Below are positions 9,224-18,232 of a stretch of 64,000 nt of DNA, piece after piece. Location: NCBI GenBank assembly GCA_017473335.1, contig JAFULN010000035.1, positions 1-64,000 of the forward strand. The letters are read 5' to 3'. Source of the stretch: Erysipelotrichaceae bacterium. Its GTDB lineage: Bacteria > Bacillota_I > Bacilli_A > Erysipelotrichales > Erysipelotrichaceae. The position numbers and the translations under genes are program-made. Each line of letters opens with the position of its first letter. Positions within the stretch are counted from its first letter, which is position 1. The notes under the pieces were generated by a model, which did no database searches, was not told where the DNA came from, and worked only from the letters and a program-made list of their open reading frames with translations.

Positions 9224-10483
9224 ATGAAAGTACTAGATAGATTCGTTAATGAAACCGATGAGAAAAAGATATTAAAAAAATCTGCAATTTTAAATAGTAT
9301 AGCTGGGGTCATTTCATCAACTTTTGTTTCAATTTTGTTAATGGTGATTACTCGTACCGGAAGTATAGAACTTGCAGGGATTTTTTCTATTGCATCAGTT
9401 ATCGCTTATCAATGCTTGACGATTGGAAGTTTTGCTACATATAACGTGCAGGCTTCTGATTTAAAACGAGAGTTTCATTTTAATGATTATGCAGGTATAA
9501 GAGTAATTTCAATATTTTTGATGATGTGTCTGTTACTGTTTTATTCTTTTTGCTCAGGTTATGATTTAAATAAAGCTTGGATAGTATTCTCATTTGGATT
9601 ATTTAAAATGAGTGATATTGTTGATGATTTGTTTCGCGCTGAATATCATCGTAATCATCGGTTAGATGTTGCTTCATTCATTTTAGTAGGAAGATATCTT
9701 ATTGCCATTGCTTTGTTTTCGTTTATTTTTATTTTAAGTAAAAACCTTCTATTTACATCATTACTTTCAGGTTTTATTTTAATGTTTTTTACCTTGTGGA
9801 TTCACAGAAAATATCTTGTCTATTTTGTGAAAGAACGAATAATGCCTAGATTTTCAAAGATTTTTGATTTGGGTCAGATATTATTACCTTTAACTATTTC
9901 TAATTATATTCGCATGTATGTTGTCAATATACCTAAGTATACGATTGATCTGTATTTATCGACAGAGATTCAAACTTACTATAGTATTTTGGTTATGCCT
10001 GCAATGATTATTAATTTGTTGGCTGAAATAATATTTGCACCATTTATTCCTCGTTTAGCAGAATACTGGGAATTCGATACTTTATTGTTTAATAAAATGA
10101 TTGTTCGACAATTGCTAATGATATTAGGAATCACAGGATGTACAGTTGCTGGTGGATGGATTATTGGACTTGATTTGCTGAGCTTAGCTTATTCTGTAGA
10201 TTTAAGTTCGTATATGGTTCCTCTATTTTTTCTACTGAGTGCAGGAGGTTTTAATGCTGCTTCTTTATTTATGTCGCTTGTATTGACAGTACAAAGAAAA
10301 CAGAAGGCTACGGTGGTAATCTATTTCATCATTACAGTCATAGCTTTGATGATTTCTAAATCAGTTGTATTGAATTTTGGCATTATGGGAGCATCTTTTA
10401 TATATCTATTGATTTGTGGAATGAATTTTATTGGCTTTTTGCTAATTGTGATGATTGAAATTAATAAGAAATTAAGAGGGTGA
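9224..10483 (+). CDS. Wzx-type flippase
   Basis: Multi-pass membrane protein (about 12 helices, 419 aa) of the MOP superfamily that flips undecaprenyl-linked repeat units to the outer face. The N-terminal layout (KKSAILNSIAGVISS, MVITRTGSIELAGIFSIASV) and the central NYIRMYVVNIPKYTID match oligosaccharide flippases in Gram-positive clusters. It begins 2 nt after the preceding stop. One of three flippases in the window. Confidence 0.88.
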   Translation: MKVLDRFVNETDEKKILKKSAILNSIAGVISSTFVSILLMVITRTGSIELAGIFSIASVIAYQCLTIGSFATYNVQASDLKREFHFNDYAGIRVISIFLMMCLLLFYSFCSGYDLNKAWIVFSFGLFKMSDIVDDLFRAEYHRNHRLDVASFILVGRYLIAIALFSFIFILSKNLLFTSLLSGFILMFFTLWIHRKYLVYFVKERIMPRFSKIFDLGQILLPLTISNYIRMYVVNIPKYTIDLYLSTEIQTYYSILVMPAMIINLLAEIIFAPFIPRLAEYWEFDTLLFNKMIVRQLLMILGITGCTVAGGWIIGLDLLSLAYSVDLSSYMVPLFFLLSAGGFNAASLFMSLVLTVQRKQKATVVIYFIITVIALMISKSVVLNFGIMGASFIYLLICGMNFIGFLLIVMIEINKKLRG

Positions 10484-10487
10484 TTTT

Positions 10488-11636
10488 GTGAGAAAATGTT
10501 ATTTAGTATTTGATCAATTACCTTCGATAAAAGATGGAGGATTAATTGCTTCGTACATCAATATGATTTCTATTTTAAAGGAGCAATATGAAGTCCATGT
10601 TATCAGTATTTTTCAGCCTAATGAATCTGTATTTAATGAGTGTTCCTTTATTGATATTCCAATACATATTCTTTGTAATACTGTGATTGATAATCGTTTT
10701 TTTCACTTGTTCAACTATCTAAAAAAAGGTCATATTGATAAATTTCTATGGGGGATTTTCAGTGGAATGATTTATTTTTTATCTGCTCCTTTTTTACGAA
10801 TTAAAATGAAAAGACTATTGAACCAACATGATATTGTGATTATCAGTTCTCCTGCAGCTGCAATGTTTATGACAAAAAATGTTCCGTTTATCCTTGAAAT
10901 ACATACAAATTATGATTATTTTTTTGGAAGTAATATCAAGGGGAAATTTCAGACATGGTTAATGAGAAAACCTGCATTGACTATATTTCGAAATCAACAT
11001 GATGCTATGGCAGGAATGAAGCACTTTCATTCAGACTATTTGTATCATTATGTACCAGATAAAGATGTATTCTTAGATGTTTCTTATAAAACAGGTAAGA
11101 AGATTCTATTTGTTGGTAGACTACATGAAGATAAAAATCCTTTACGTCTTATTGAATGTGCAAGTGAACTAAAAAAAATGGGGTGTGAGTTTACACTAGA
11201 TATTTATGGAGTTGGAGAACTTGAAGATACGATAAGAAAACGGATTATTGATCTTCACCTTGATAAAACAGTACTTTTAAAGGGTTTTTTAACTGATAAA
11301 AAGCAAATTGCTAAGTACGATTTATTTTGGCTGACTTCTTCGTTGGAAGGCTTTGGGCTTGTTTTGATTGAGGCTAAAGCTAATCATGTTCCATCTATTA
11401 CTGTAGAATGGTCAGATGCAGTCTATGAAGTGATACATCATGGTCTAGATGGTTATATAGCAAAAAGCAATCAAGAATTTGTGAATTATTCATTTGAGCT
11501 TTTAGAAAATGAGAATCAAAGATCCTCGTTTTCTAATCATGCATTTTCAGACTATGTAGAACGTTTCTCTGAAAAAACTTATAAAATGAGATTGTTTGAA
11601 TTGTTGGACAAATTCATTTATACATTTTTGAAATGA
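10488..11636 (+). CDS. GT4 glycosyltransferase
   Basis: Retaining GT-B glycosyltransferase of family 4. The C-terminal Rossmann domain shows ILFVGRLHEDKNP (family signature), a LKGFLTDK segment and TSSLEGFGLVLIEAKA, the E-x7-E nucleotide-sugar site. The N-terminal domain binds the acceptor. The start is GTG 10488, 5 nt after AGAGGGTG. 382 aa, normal. Last intact gene before the decayed zone. Confidence 0.9.
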   Translation: MRKCYLVFDQLPSIKDGGLIASYINMISILKEQYEVHVISIFQPNESVFNECSFIDIPIHILCNTVIDNRFFHLFNYLKKGHIDKFLWGIFSGMIYFLSAPFLRIKMKRLLNQHDIVIISSPAAAMFMTKNVPFILEIHTNYDYFFGSNIKGKFQTWLMRKPALTIFRNQHDAMAGMKHFHSDYLYHYVPDKDVFLDVSYKTGKKILFVGRLHEDKNPLRLIECASELKKMGCEFTLDIYGVGELEDTIRKRIIDLHLDKTVLLKGFLTDKKQIAKYDLFWLTSSLEGFGLVLIEAKANHVPSITVEWSDAVYEVIHHGLDGYIAKSNQEFVNYSFELLENENQRSSFSNHAFSDYVERFSEKTYKMRLFELLDKFIYTFLK

Positions 11637-11691
11637 ATTATTTTTGAGTTTAATTTGTTTCCTAAATTAATTGCTTTGTCAAATAAGCGGA

Positions 11692-11928
11692 TTATCGATT
11701 CACTTGTTGATTGTTTTTTTCTAACAGATGATGAGATATACATCCAATAATCCATGCAATTATAGTAAAAAATAACATTGATCTCAACCATGAGAAATTT
11801 GGATTTAGGTTAAATAGATGGCAAATAATATACATACCAGGAAATAATGGTCCATGCCAAATATATGTGTTAAATGAGATTTTGGATAAACAATCCCAAA
11901 CGAATGATGAAACAACAGTTTCATTCAT
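11692..11928 (-). pseudogene. C-terminal fragment of an acyltransferase-3 gene
   Basis: 78 codons on the minus strand resemble the end of an OafA-like membrane O-acyltransferase (acyltransferase-3): SKISFNTYIWHGPLF is the helix motif around the last catalytic-face loop, and a final helix FTIIAWIIGCISHHLLEK follows. The rest of the gene (normally about 350 residues) is gone. Two stop codons stand immediately upstream of the first ATG, and no further homologous sequence is visible to 12100. It is antisense to all its neighbours, so it looks like a relic of an older cluster arrangement. Confidence 0.65.
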
Positions 11929-12168
11929 TTAGACTTAAATATTATAATATAGGTAGATACATAATGAATGTCAGTATATATGCTAGATCATCTTTTACAA
12001 AATGAGGATATTTAATGAATAATCAGGTCATAGAAAGAAATAAGGAATCAAATAATGAAATATGTATTCTATAGTTTTTAGATGATAAAATCGTCCAATA
12101 AATCCAAGAATTGAGTGTATTTTTGCATGATTCCTGTTAAAATAGATAAAAAGATAGTGAGTGTTAAG
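11929..12168. other. Non-coding AT-rich gap
   Basis: No open frame, convincing promoter or hairpin is visible here. It is probably debris linked to the acyltransferase relic on its left. TGTTAAAAT at 12136-12143 could serve as a weak -10 for the next gene, but no good -35 lies at the right distance. Confidence 0.4.
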
Positions 12169-13116
12169 ATGATTTCTGTAATTATACCTGTATATAACAG
12201 TGAAAATACAATTTCAGCTTGTCTGGATTCAGTTATGAACCAGACATTTTCTGATTTTGAGATTGTATGTATCAATGACGGTTCAGTAGATAATTCGCTG
12301 AAAATCTTAAACTGTTATCAAAATAAAGATCAGCGTATTAAAGTATATTCAATCGAGAATCATGGTCAGGCTTATGCAAGAAATTATGGGATTGAAAAAT
12401 CACAAGGGGATTTTATTTGTTTTATTGATGCAGATGATTCTGTTGAAAGGGGTTATTTAGAAAAATTGAATACTGCATTGACTCAAAATAACAGTGATAT
12501 TTCAATTTGTGGTATGCGTAGAATCTTTAAAAAGAAAACTAACTGGCTTGAACGTAATTTTATGTACTATCTTCCAGTATCGGAAGAACAAACAGTTAGA
12601 ATATCGGATAGACCAGAACTTTTGCTTTCGATTATTAATGCACCGTATTGCAAACTGATTCGCAAGTCATTTTTAGATAAACATCAAATCAAATTCCTAG
12701 AAGGTAGAATTTATGAAGATTTGTATTTTACACAATCTTTGCTGCTGAATAACCCTAAAGTCTCAATTGTTAGTAGTTCTTTATATCGCTATTTTGTTTA
12801 TGAAGGATCAACAATGACCAGTAAGAAGAGCCGCCATGAAGATATGTACGTTGTGATGCGTGCACTTTTAAATGAATATATAAGCAGTGATATATACGAG
12901 ACGGTGAAAGATGAAGTAGAATATTTGACTTTTCATCATGTTGCGATTGGGACAGTTTATCGTTCTTTTTCTAAACATATGTTTTCATTTGCGGGCGAAG
13001 TTAAAAAGTCACGTTCTTTTTTGAAGGAATATGGATTCACTACTAAAAATAAATATTGCTATCGTACTAGTTGGCTAGTTCAGCTGTATTTTAGAGTGTT
13101 TTTCTCATTTTTGTAA
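12169..13116 (+). CDS. GT2 glycosyltransferase
   Basis: Family 2 glycosyltransferase with VIIPVYNSE, INDGSVDNS, HGQAYARNYG, FIDADDS (metal site), APYCKLIRK and RIYEDLYFTQ. 315 aa from ATG 12169, which I choose because it directly precedes the conserved first strand; the frame stays open back to GTG 12115, and the ribosome site is weak in both cases. It is isolated between two degraded stretches, so it may be a survivor of a partly lost module. A putative hydrophobic C-terminal tail (LVQLYFRVFFSFL) may anchor it. Confidence 0.82.
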   Translation: MISVIIPVYNSENTISACLDSVMNQTFSDFEIVCINDGSVDNSLKILNCYQNKDQRIKVYSIENHGQAYARNYGIEKSQGDFICFIDADDSVERGYLEKLNTALTQNNSDISICGMRRIFKKKTNWLERNFMYYLPVSEEQTVRISDRPELLLSIINAPYCKLIRKSFLDKHQIKFLEGRIYEDLYFTQSLLLNNPKVSIVSSSLYRYFVYEGSTMTSKKSRHEDMYVVMRALLNEYISSDIYETVKDEVEYLTFHHVAIGTVYRSFSKHMFSFAGEVKKSRSFLKEYGFTTKNKYCYRTSWLVQLYFRVFFSFL

Positions 13117-13713
13117 GTGGATTTTAATGTAAAATTACATTTTATGAATAAAAGAGTTCATAATTCTATGATTAAATGCTATTTATTACAATTGTATTCT
13201 GAGTTTAGATGATTATCGCTCCATGTCTAATCGGTTGGATGGAACTCTTATGAAAGTATTTTCTGGAGTATGCAATTCGTTTAATGCAGAGTACTTATAT
13301 TAAAGTGGAAGACTAGTTCAATTGTGAGATATTCTTCTATTATTTTCACAAGAAAATATGTAGTGCATTGTTGCACCAGTTCTTATCGTATACATGTCAT
13401 TTCTTTTGCTTTGCTTTAATGATGAGTTTCTCTGATTTGTATACAGTTTAGATCCTTTATCGATATACTGCTAGCATTACTTATTTTTACATGTTGATGC
13501 CTGTGCTGAATTTGCAATATTATTACTTGTCAAAATTGATATAGGTTTTGCGCTGTTGTTTAGGGGTAGTTTTTTAGCTAATAGTTAATATTTGGGTTAA
13601 TTATAAGGTCTACGAAAAAAAGTGTTTTAATAAAAGGTGGAATGGGTATTACTGATTGTTCATTATGATTTATTTATGTTTGAAGTTAGTTTTTCCCCCC
13701 CTTGTTATGTGAA
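13117..13713. other. Long gap without an intact gene, probably decayed coding DNA
   Basis: About 600 bp without an open frame over some 40 codons. Short frames with hydrophobic bias on the plus strand (for example around 13320-13420 and 13430-13500) are broken by many stops, which suggests an old membrane-protein gene. I cannot assign a family. A run of seven C follows five T at about 13690-13701, just upstream of the next promoter. Confidence 0.4.
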
Positions 13714-13742
13714 TTGCATTTCGATTTGTTAAATAGTATAAT
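13714..13742 (+). promoter_or_regulatory. Promoter for block B
   Basis: TTGCAT at 13714-13719, a 17-bp spacer and TATAAT at 13737-13742. This is one of the best sigma-A-type promoters in the window. It would give a leader of about 40 nt before the GT2 gene at 13792. Confidence 0.75.
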
Positions 13743-13791
13743 AAACAAGATTTATAGTAGTGTATGAAGCAAAAATATAGATGGTGATAAA

Positions 13792-14463
13792 ATGAAAACA
13801 TGTATTATTATTCCTGCTTATAATGAAGAAGGATCTATTAAAAGAGTAGTTGATAGTATCAAAGAAGAGCTTCCACAGTGTGATTATGTAGTTATCAATG
13901 ATTGTTCAAAAGATTCAACAGGACGTATTCTAGATGAATGTGGACTCAATCATGTGGATCTTCTGATGAATCTTGGATTGGCAGGTGCTGTTCAGACGGG
14001 ATATAAATATGCACTTGAGAATGGATATGACTGTGCAATTCAGTTTGATGGAGATGGCCAGCATCAGGCAAGATTTATTCCTGAGATGATTAGAGAAATT
14101 GAAAAGGGTGCTGATATTGTCATTGGTTCTCGTTTTGCGACTAAAAAGAAAGATTTTAGTTTAAGAATGATTGGAAGCCGTATTTTGACACTTGTTTTAT
14201 ATTTGAAAACTGGTAAAAAAATAGCAGATCCAACTAGCGGTATGCGAATGTTGAACAAAAAAATGCTTTTTGACTATGCCTGCAATATGAATCGAAATCC
14301 TGAACCTGATACATTGGCTTATCAGCTGAAAAAGGGTGCTGTAATTAAAGAAATTCAGGTTGAGATGGATGAAAGAAGTACTGGCGTTAGTCTTTATAGC
14401 GGATTGATGAGCTCTGTTAAATATATGTATCGAATGGTGATTTCGATTTTATTTTTAGTATAA
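13792..14463 (+). CDS. DPM1-like GT2 glycosyltransferase
   Basis: Short GT2 of the dolichyl/polyprenyl-phosphate sugar synthase branch: IIIPAYNEEGS, INDCSKDST, NLGLAGAVQTGYKYA, QFDGDGQHQ (metal site), GSRF and DPTSGMRMLN. 223 aa with no C-terminal membrane pair, unlike the enzymes at 25138 and 44297. It may load a sugar onto undecaprenyl phosphate. The next gene encodes a DUF2304 protein, a common partner of exactly this GT2 type and a probable membrane tether or flippase helper. Ribosome site GGTGAT. Confidence 0.9.
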   Translation: MKTCIIIPAYNEEGSIKRVVDSIKEELPQCDYVVINDCSKDSTGRILDECGLNHVDLLMNLGLAGAVQTGYKYALENGYDCAIQFDGDGQHQARFIPEMIREIEKGADIVIGSRFATKKKDFSLRMIGSRILTLVLYLKTGKKIADPTSGMRMLNKKMLFDYACNMNRNPEPDTLAYQLKKGAVIKEIQVEMDERSTGVSLYSGLMSSVKYMYRMVISILFLV

Positions 14464-14474
14464 GAGGTGTTTGA

Positions 14475-14834
14475 ATGAGTACCAGAACGCATTTAATTTT
14501 AATTCTGATGACAGTTTTCTTCTTTTGGGTATTATTAAGAGGGATGAAGAAATCAAGATTGTCCACTGATATTGCAGTGCTATGGGTTGGTTTCCTGTTT
14601 CTTTTGGTAGTGCTTAGTATCTTTCCACAGTTCTCTGCTTTAATGGCAGAGATAATGGGAATTAAAACAGTAATCAATGCTGTATTTTTAGTCATTATTT
14701 TTCTTTTAATATGTATGGTGTTTTTCCTTTGTTTGCAGGTTTCTGTACTGAATGAAAGAGTGAAAAATCTTGTTCAGGAGATATCTCTTGCAGAAACAAG
14801 AACTTCTCACTCTGAAGACAAGACTGCAGAATAA
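14475..14834 (+). CDS. DUF2304 small membrane protein
   Basis: 119 aa with three hydrophobic helices (about 7-20, 33-53, 64-90) and a charged cytoplasmic tail predicted to form a short coiled coil (SVLNERVKNLVQEISLAE). The pattern matches DUF2304, whose members sit beside polyprenyl-phosphate GT2 genes. Function unproven; probably forms a complex with the GT2 encoded 11 nt upstream. Good GAGGTG ribosome site. Confidence 0.8.
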   Translation: MSTRTHLILILMTVFFFWVLLRGMKKSRLSTDIAVLWVGFLFLLVVLSIFPQFSALMAEIMGIKTVINAVFLVIIFLLICMVFFLCLQVSVLNERVKNLVQEISLAETRTSHSEDKTAE

Positions 14835-14841
14835 CAAATTT

Positions 14842-14867
14842 ATCCGGTCTTGCCGGATTCTTTTTTT
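14842..14867 (+). terminator. Intrinsic terminator / attenuator directly before a ribosome site
   Basis: Stem ATCCGG / CCGGAT with a 5-nt loop, then TTCTTTTTTT. The T run runs almost directly into the AGGAGG of the next gene (14869-14874), with no room for a new promoter. Hence the following gene must be read by readthrough, and the hairpin probably lowers its level relative to the GT2/DUF2304 pair. Confidence 0.75.
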
Positions 14868-14879
14868 CAGGAGGTTTAC

Positions 14880-16892
14880 ATGATTACAATACTATCAGTT
14901 ATATTGATTGTTGCTAGTTTTTCAGTGGCTTCGATTGGGTATGGTACAAGACTTTGTAAGAAGTCTTCTTTCAGTTTACAGTTTTTATGTGGGTTTGCGA
15001 CGGTTTTGGGAATAATTGAAATCATAGATTTGTTGTTGTTTTCTATCGTTTCTTCTAAACTTCCAATGTATATCGGATATACGATAGTTTTTGGGATTGG
15101 CTTTTATCTTGCAATGAAAACAAGCAAGAAAATTAATCTGAAAAAATGTTTATGGTTAGCTTTATATTTGTTTGCTATGCTTATCATCATGGCGAATCGA
15201 ACGATTGGAGAACCAAATTTTGATTCAGTTTTCTATTTATCTTATGTTGGAGAATGGGCGAATTCTTTGAATTTTGAATCAATGGTTTATGAAACAGGTG
15301 CTTTGACACAAAAAGTTCAGGTTTTGTATGATTTTCAGGCATTTTATCATGTGCATGCTTTCTTTTTGTGGCTGATTCAAAGCGCAAATATGATGGTGTA
15401 TGGACTTAAGACAACTGTTGTGCAGATTTATGTCTGGTCATCAATGATTCAGTTTTCTATTCTGCTCTTCTTTTTTTCGGATGCTGCAGCTTGTTGCATA
15501 GAAGAAAAAAACAAATGGATGAAAGCTGCAGTCTATATATTTGTTTTGGGGATTGTAGGTAATTTTTACTGGAACAATGCACTTGGATTTTTTGGTAATT
15601 CTTATCGACAGCTGTATTCAGCTGTATTTTCACTTCAGATTTTTAACATGTTAAAAAATAAACAGTTTGATTGCGGTCAGTTTGTTAGAGTAGCGCTATT
15701 GTCGAGTGCAATGCTGTCTATGAGTTCAACTTCTTTATTTTTAAACTTTATTGTGTGTTTTGGGCTTGTTTTTGTGCTGTTATATCAGGAAATTGACCAT
15801 CTGGGAACTAAGATTGCGGTCCTTGTTTTTCCTACGGTTTTGTTTGGTGTAAATTATATTTATTACTCATATGGTATTTTTACGCTTCTTCTGATTCCAA
15901 TAGGATTGTTTTATACATTTTGTTTTGTGTTTGATAAACTCTCTTACAATCTGCAGAAAAAGATTCTCTTTATATTAAAAACAGTATTAAAAGCAGTTCC
16001 TGCAATAATAGGTCTTCTGTCGATTTTTGTCTGGTTAAGAGGAAATGAAGACGTTTGGATGTTTTTTAGAAATCATTCTCAGCAGGATATGGTCTGGGAT
16101 TTGTTTTCGGCAAGAGATGCTCTTCATTTGATTCTTAATGGCATCTATCTGTTTGGTATTTTCCATTTAGTAAAAAGAAAAGCATCATCTTTCTACTTAA
16201 AATATCTCCTCTATATGATGCTTTTGTTTATTAATCCATTGAATGTGATTGTTTTGAAAAAATATTTGTCTGGCATTGTATTTTATCGCGCCTATGAAGT
16301 AATTTTTAATTATTTCACTTTTGCAGTTTTAATTATTGAGTGTATGAGGTGGTTTGAAAATAGAAAGATTGTCTTGCAGATGCTGTGCTCAAGTCTATGT
16401 GTGTTGGCGCTTTTACAGTCTATTACTTTTTATCATTCGATGTTTGAAGTGAATGAACAATTTGACAAACTTTATAAAGTAGAAAAAGATGAATTAGATT
16501 TACTTTTGTATTTTAATATGTATTTGACAAATGAGTTGGAAAGAGCAACTGTTGTATCTCAAATGGATAGCTTAAAGACATTTACCCCAAACATTAAAAT
16601 GGCTTTTAAACTTAGAGGTTTGGATAAGTACACATTGAATGAAAATGATGATGAATTGATGAAAATTTTCTACCCTAGAGACTATGCTGGTCAAATCATA
16701 TTTGAAGAAGAACCAGATTTTACGTGTGCATGTGATCGTTTGATTGAAAAGCAGATAGATTATGTTGTGCTAGATAAAATGCAAGTGTATGACACGGAAA
16801 ATGGATATGAGTCTTTGTATTATCTTGTGAGAGATTGTGCTGATTTACTGTATGAAAACGACAGATATGCCTTATTCAGATTTTATTGGTAA
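14880..16892 (+). CDS. Large polytopic membrane protein, probable GT-C glycosyltransferase
   Basis: 670 aa with roughly a dozen or more hydrophobic helices and a soluble C-terminal part of about 130 residues. The first extracytoplasmic loop holds an acidic motif (GEPNFDSVFYLS), the place where GT-C enzymes keep their catalytic Asp. No named family is recognised with certainty. From context it would use the polyprenyl-phosphate sugar made by the GT2/DUF2304 pair upstream and transfer it outside the cell. The start is ATG 14880, 5 nt after AGGAGG; the open frame upstream of it covers the terminator hairpin and is not translated. Confidence 0.65.
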   Translation: MITILSVILIVASFSVASIGYGTRLCKKSSFSLQFLCGFATVLGIIEIIDLLLFSIVSSKLPMYIGYTIVFGIGFYLAMKTSKKINLKKCLWLALYLFAMLIIMANRTIGEPNFDSVFYLSYVGEWANSLNFESMVYETGALTQKVQVLYDFQAFYHVHAFFLWLIQSANMMVYGLKTTVVQIYVWSSMIQFSILLFFFSDAAACCIEEKNKWMKAAVYIFVLGIVGNFYWNNALGFFGNSYRQLYSAVFSLQIFNMLKNKQFDCGQFVRVALLSSAMLSMSSTSLFLNFIVCFGLVFVLLYQEIDHLGTKIAVLVFPTVLFGVNYIYYSYGIFTLLLIPIGLFYTFCFVFDKLSYNLQKKILFILKTVLKAVPAIIGLLSIFVWLRGNEDVWMFFRNHSQQDMVWDLFSARDALHLILNGIYLFGIFHLVKRKASSFYLKYLLYMMLLFINPLNVIVLKKYLSGIVFYRAYEVIFNYFTFAVLIIECMRWFENRKIVLQMLCSSLCVLALLQSITFYHSMFEVNEQFDKLYKVEKDELDLLLYFNMYLTNELERATVVSQMDSLKTFTPNIKMAFKLRGLDKYTLNENDDELMKIFYPRDYAGQIIFEEEPDFTCACDRLIEKQIDYVVLDKMQVYDTENGYESLYYLVRDCADLLYENDRYALFRFYW

Positions 16893-16935
16893 TTATTGAA
16901 AATAAATGAACTCGTTTTTAGAGGATAGTTTTCTA

Positions 16936-16944
16936 TGCTATAAT
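16936..16944 (+). promoter_or_regulatory. Extended -10 promoter element
   Basis: TGCTATAAT (TGn plus TATAAT) lies about 20 nt before the DHHW gene. The -35 is weak, as expected for an extended -10 promoter. Confidence 0.6.
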
Positions 16945-16963
16945 ATGTAACAGGTGATAAATT

Positions 16964-18226
16964 ATGATGAAAAAAATTACAAATGCACTAAGAATCATTA
17001 TGATGATTGTGACTTTTTTAGGGTTTTTGTGTGTAATTCCGTTTTATATTTTTTGTGTAAAGGAACAAAATACTATATCTTTGTTTGAAAATAGAAACAT
17101 GACAACTAAGTATCATCTGGATGGTACACAGTATATGGATTATACATTTCAGGATACGCTTGAAAAAGTTTTAGCTGATCAGTTTCCAAAACGTCAGAGC
17201 ATTGTCAAAGCGAAGAAGACATTTGATAAGACAGTGGATGAAGTCATCTATAGTGGAAGTGTCAATGATCTTGTGTTGACTATGATGGGAGACACTAACG
17301 TTTATCAGCTTGGTACTTCCAGATATATGATTAACGGATTGATGGAATATAATGAAGATATTGAAAACCGTATTTTAAATCGCATATCACAAATGAATCA
17401 GCTGGCAAAAGATTATCCTGATATTGATTTCTATCTATATCGTCCTGTTCAGGGACATGAAACGTCTTTGTTTGATGAAACAAATGAAGTGACATCTTAT
17501 GGAGAATATTATAATCAGTTGTTTGCGGATAACGTTGATTTTCCTGTCAGCTTCCTTGAAATTGAAAGTGTTGATAAATATAAGGAAATGTTCTTTTCAT
17601 CTGATCATCACTGGAATTATCGTGGAGCCTATCAGGGATATGTAGATATTATGAATCTTTTAGGCAAACAAGATGAAATTTTGGTGCCTGAAGCAATCAA
17701 TACGTGCAATGGATATCAGTTTTATGGAACGTTCAGTAATCGTACTGCGAATGTTTTGGATCCTGATGAATATGTGATGTATGAAATTGATTATGATAAT
17801 CTTAAATTATTTGTCAATGGTGAAGAAGTAGAAGACATTTATCAGCCAAAGTACTATTTAAGCCATTTGGATGACTATAGTGATCCATTTACATATCACT
17901 ACAATCAGTCCTATCGCGGTTTTTCTGAATATCCTGTTCATCATTATGTGAACGAAAGTGAAGAGGGAAATATTCTGGTTATCTGCGATTCATATGCGGC
18001 AGCGATTGAAAATCTCTTGTCTTCATCTTACAAAAACAGCTATTACATCAATCAGACAGTATATCTTTCAAGAACAGGTAAGTATTTGAACTATGATGAA
18101 TTCATTGCAGAACATGATATAGATACGGTTTTGTTCATGTATACGATTGAAAACTATTTTGCTACAGACCCTGAATGGGGAGATATTTATAAGAATTTTG
18201 ATGTTTATCGAACTAATAAGGAGTAA
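16964..18226 (+). CDS. DHHW-family AlgX/AlgJ-like acetyltransferase partner
   Basis: Membrane-anchored extracytoplasmic protein. One N-terminal helix (about 8-32) is followed by an SGNH-like domain with the DHHW motif at residues 214-217 and a late ICDSYAAAIE segment that probably supplies the serine. AlgX/AlgJ-like proteins of this kind take acyl groups from an MBOAT partner and place them on polysaccharide. Here the MBOAT gene follows 6 nt later, which supports an O-acetylation pair. 420 aa, AGGTGAT ribosome site. The target polymer is not known. Confidence 0.87.
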   Translation: MMKKITNALRIIMMIVTFLGFLCVIPFYIFCVKEQNTISLFENRNMTTKYHLDGTQYMDYTFQDTLEKVLADQFPKRQSIVKAKKTFDKTVDEVIYSGSVNDLVLTMMGDTNVYQLGTSRYMINGLMEYNEDIENRILNRISQMNQLAKDYPDIDFYLYRPVQGHETSLFDETNEVTSYGEYYNQLFADNVDFPVSFLEIESVDKYKEMFFSSDHHWNYRGAYQGYVDIMNLLGKQDEILVPEAINTCNGYQFYGTFSNRTANVLDPDEYVMYEIDYDNLKLFVNGEEVEDIYQPKYYLSHLDDYSDPFTYHYNQSYRGFSEYPVHHYVNESEEGNILVICDSYAAAIENLLSSSYKNSYYINQTVYLSRTGKYLNYDEFIAEHDIDTVLFMYTIENYFATDPEWGDIYKNFDVYRTNKE

Positions 18227-18232
18227 TTCAAG

